DNA from: Elusimicrobiota bacterium
Lineage (GTDB): Bacteria > Elusimicrobiota > Elusimicrobia > O2-12-FULL-59-9
Direction: 5' to 3'
DNA: 22,378 nucleotides
Assembly: GCA_016206405.1 (NCBI GenBank)
Contig: JACQRQ010000210.1
Coordinates: 1-22,378, forward strand
Made by a program: the position numbers and the translations under genes. Positions within the stretch are counted from its first letter, which is position 1. Each line of letters begins with the position of its first letter. Shown here one piece after another: positions 22,266 through 22,378 of this stretch. The notes under the pieces were generated by a model that saw only the letters and a list, made by a program, of their open reading frames with translations, was not told the DNA's origin and ran no database searches.

Positions 22266-22378
22266 TTAAATTCCCATCTGCTCCATTTTTTTTAGGGTGT
22301 TTGCGACGTGCGTTCCGGACCAATACAGGCGGGCGCAAGCGGGACAGCGGAAAAATTCCACGGCATGCTCCCGCACGC
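22266..22378 (-). CDS. Mut7-C RNase-domain protein, C-terminal end only
   Basis: The last 36 codons of a minus-strand gene whose start lies beyond the window. The translation contains FFRCPACARLYWSGTH, matching the end of the Mut7-C (DUF82) PIN-like RNase domain, where a CxxC pair and a W-x-G-x-H motif form a small zinc-ribbon element. The stop TAA is at 22268-22266. In bacteria these proteins are often fused to an N-terminal ubiquitin-like domain; whether that is so here cannot be seen. Confidence 0.75.
   Translation of the reverse strand, partial: VREHAVEFFRCPACARLYWSGTHVANTLKKMEQMGI

Noticed and set aside
1..22378. Mobile elements, tRNA genes, CRISPR array or KaiC
   Set aside because: I read for transposases, integrases, spaced repeats, tRNA-like folds and P-loop KaiC motifs and found none.

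Overview
The window is GC-rich bacterial DNA with no tRNA, rRNA, CRISPR array or insertion sequence that I could recognise. A YaiO-type outer-membrane barrel gene points to a Gram-negative (diderm) cell. The very dense two-component signalling would fit a free-living or environmental lineage such as Elusimicrobiota or a deltaproteobacterial-type group; this taxonomic guess is weak and rests on overall character only. Five genes have a -10-like hexamer ending about six bases before their ATG, which suggests that leaderless transcripts are common in this organism.

Bases 1 to about 17,000 are a signalling island with six histidine kinases and thirteen receiver domains. It opens with two paralogous single-domain receivers (3-395, 495-929) separated by a strong intrinsic-terminator hairpin. 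A minus-strand operon then runs from 7894 down to 898: an HTH-receiver protein, a membrane histidine kinase, a single receiver, a receiver-GAF-kinase, and a five-PAS/GAF kinase. Most of these genes overlap or abut, which suggests translational coupling. A short AT-rich divergent promoter region (7895-8012) separates this from a plus-strand run: a second membrane kinase with a related sensor domain, a stand-alone KaiB-fold protein with its own sigma70-like promoter, a PAS-PAS hybrid kinase, a receiver, a receiver with a decayed GGDEF domain, a receiver-kinase, another receiver, and an OmpR/PhoB-type DNA-binding regulator.

From 15,200 to 17,000 lie an exported CsgG/FlgO-like protein, a truncated receiver, and a convergent receiver carrying a C-terminal four-cysteine domain.

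From 17,100 to 21,350 the content turns to the cell envelope: a YdjM-like membrane hydrolase candidate, a membrane-anchored HEAT-repeat protein overlapping a membrane family 2 glycosyltransferase, and a convergent TPR plus YaiO-type outer-membrane barrel. The last three look like a polysaccharide synthesis and export module. The right edge holds a histone-deacetylase-family amidohydrolase and the C-terminal end of a Mut7-C RNase-domain protein.

The signalling proteins plausibly form an interlinked phosphorelay. Only two of them, the HTH-receiver and the OmpR/PhoB-type regulator, have a recognisable DNA-binding output. No HPt domain and no KaiC are visible, so the wiring and the partner of KaiB remain open.
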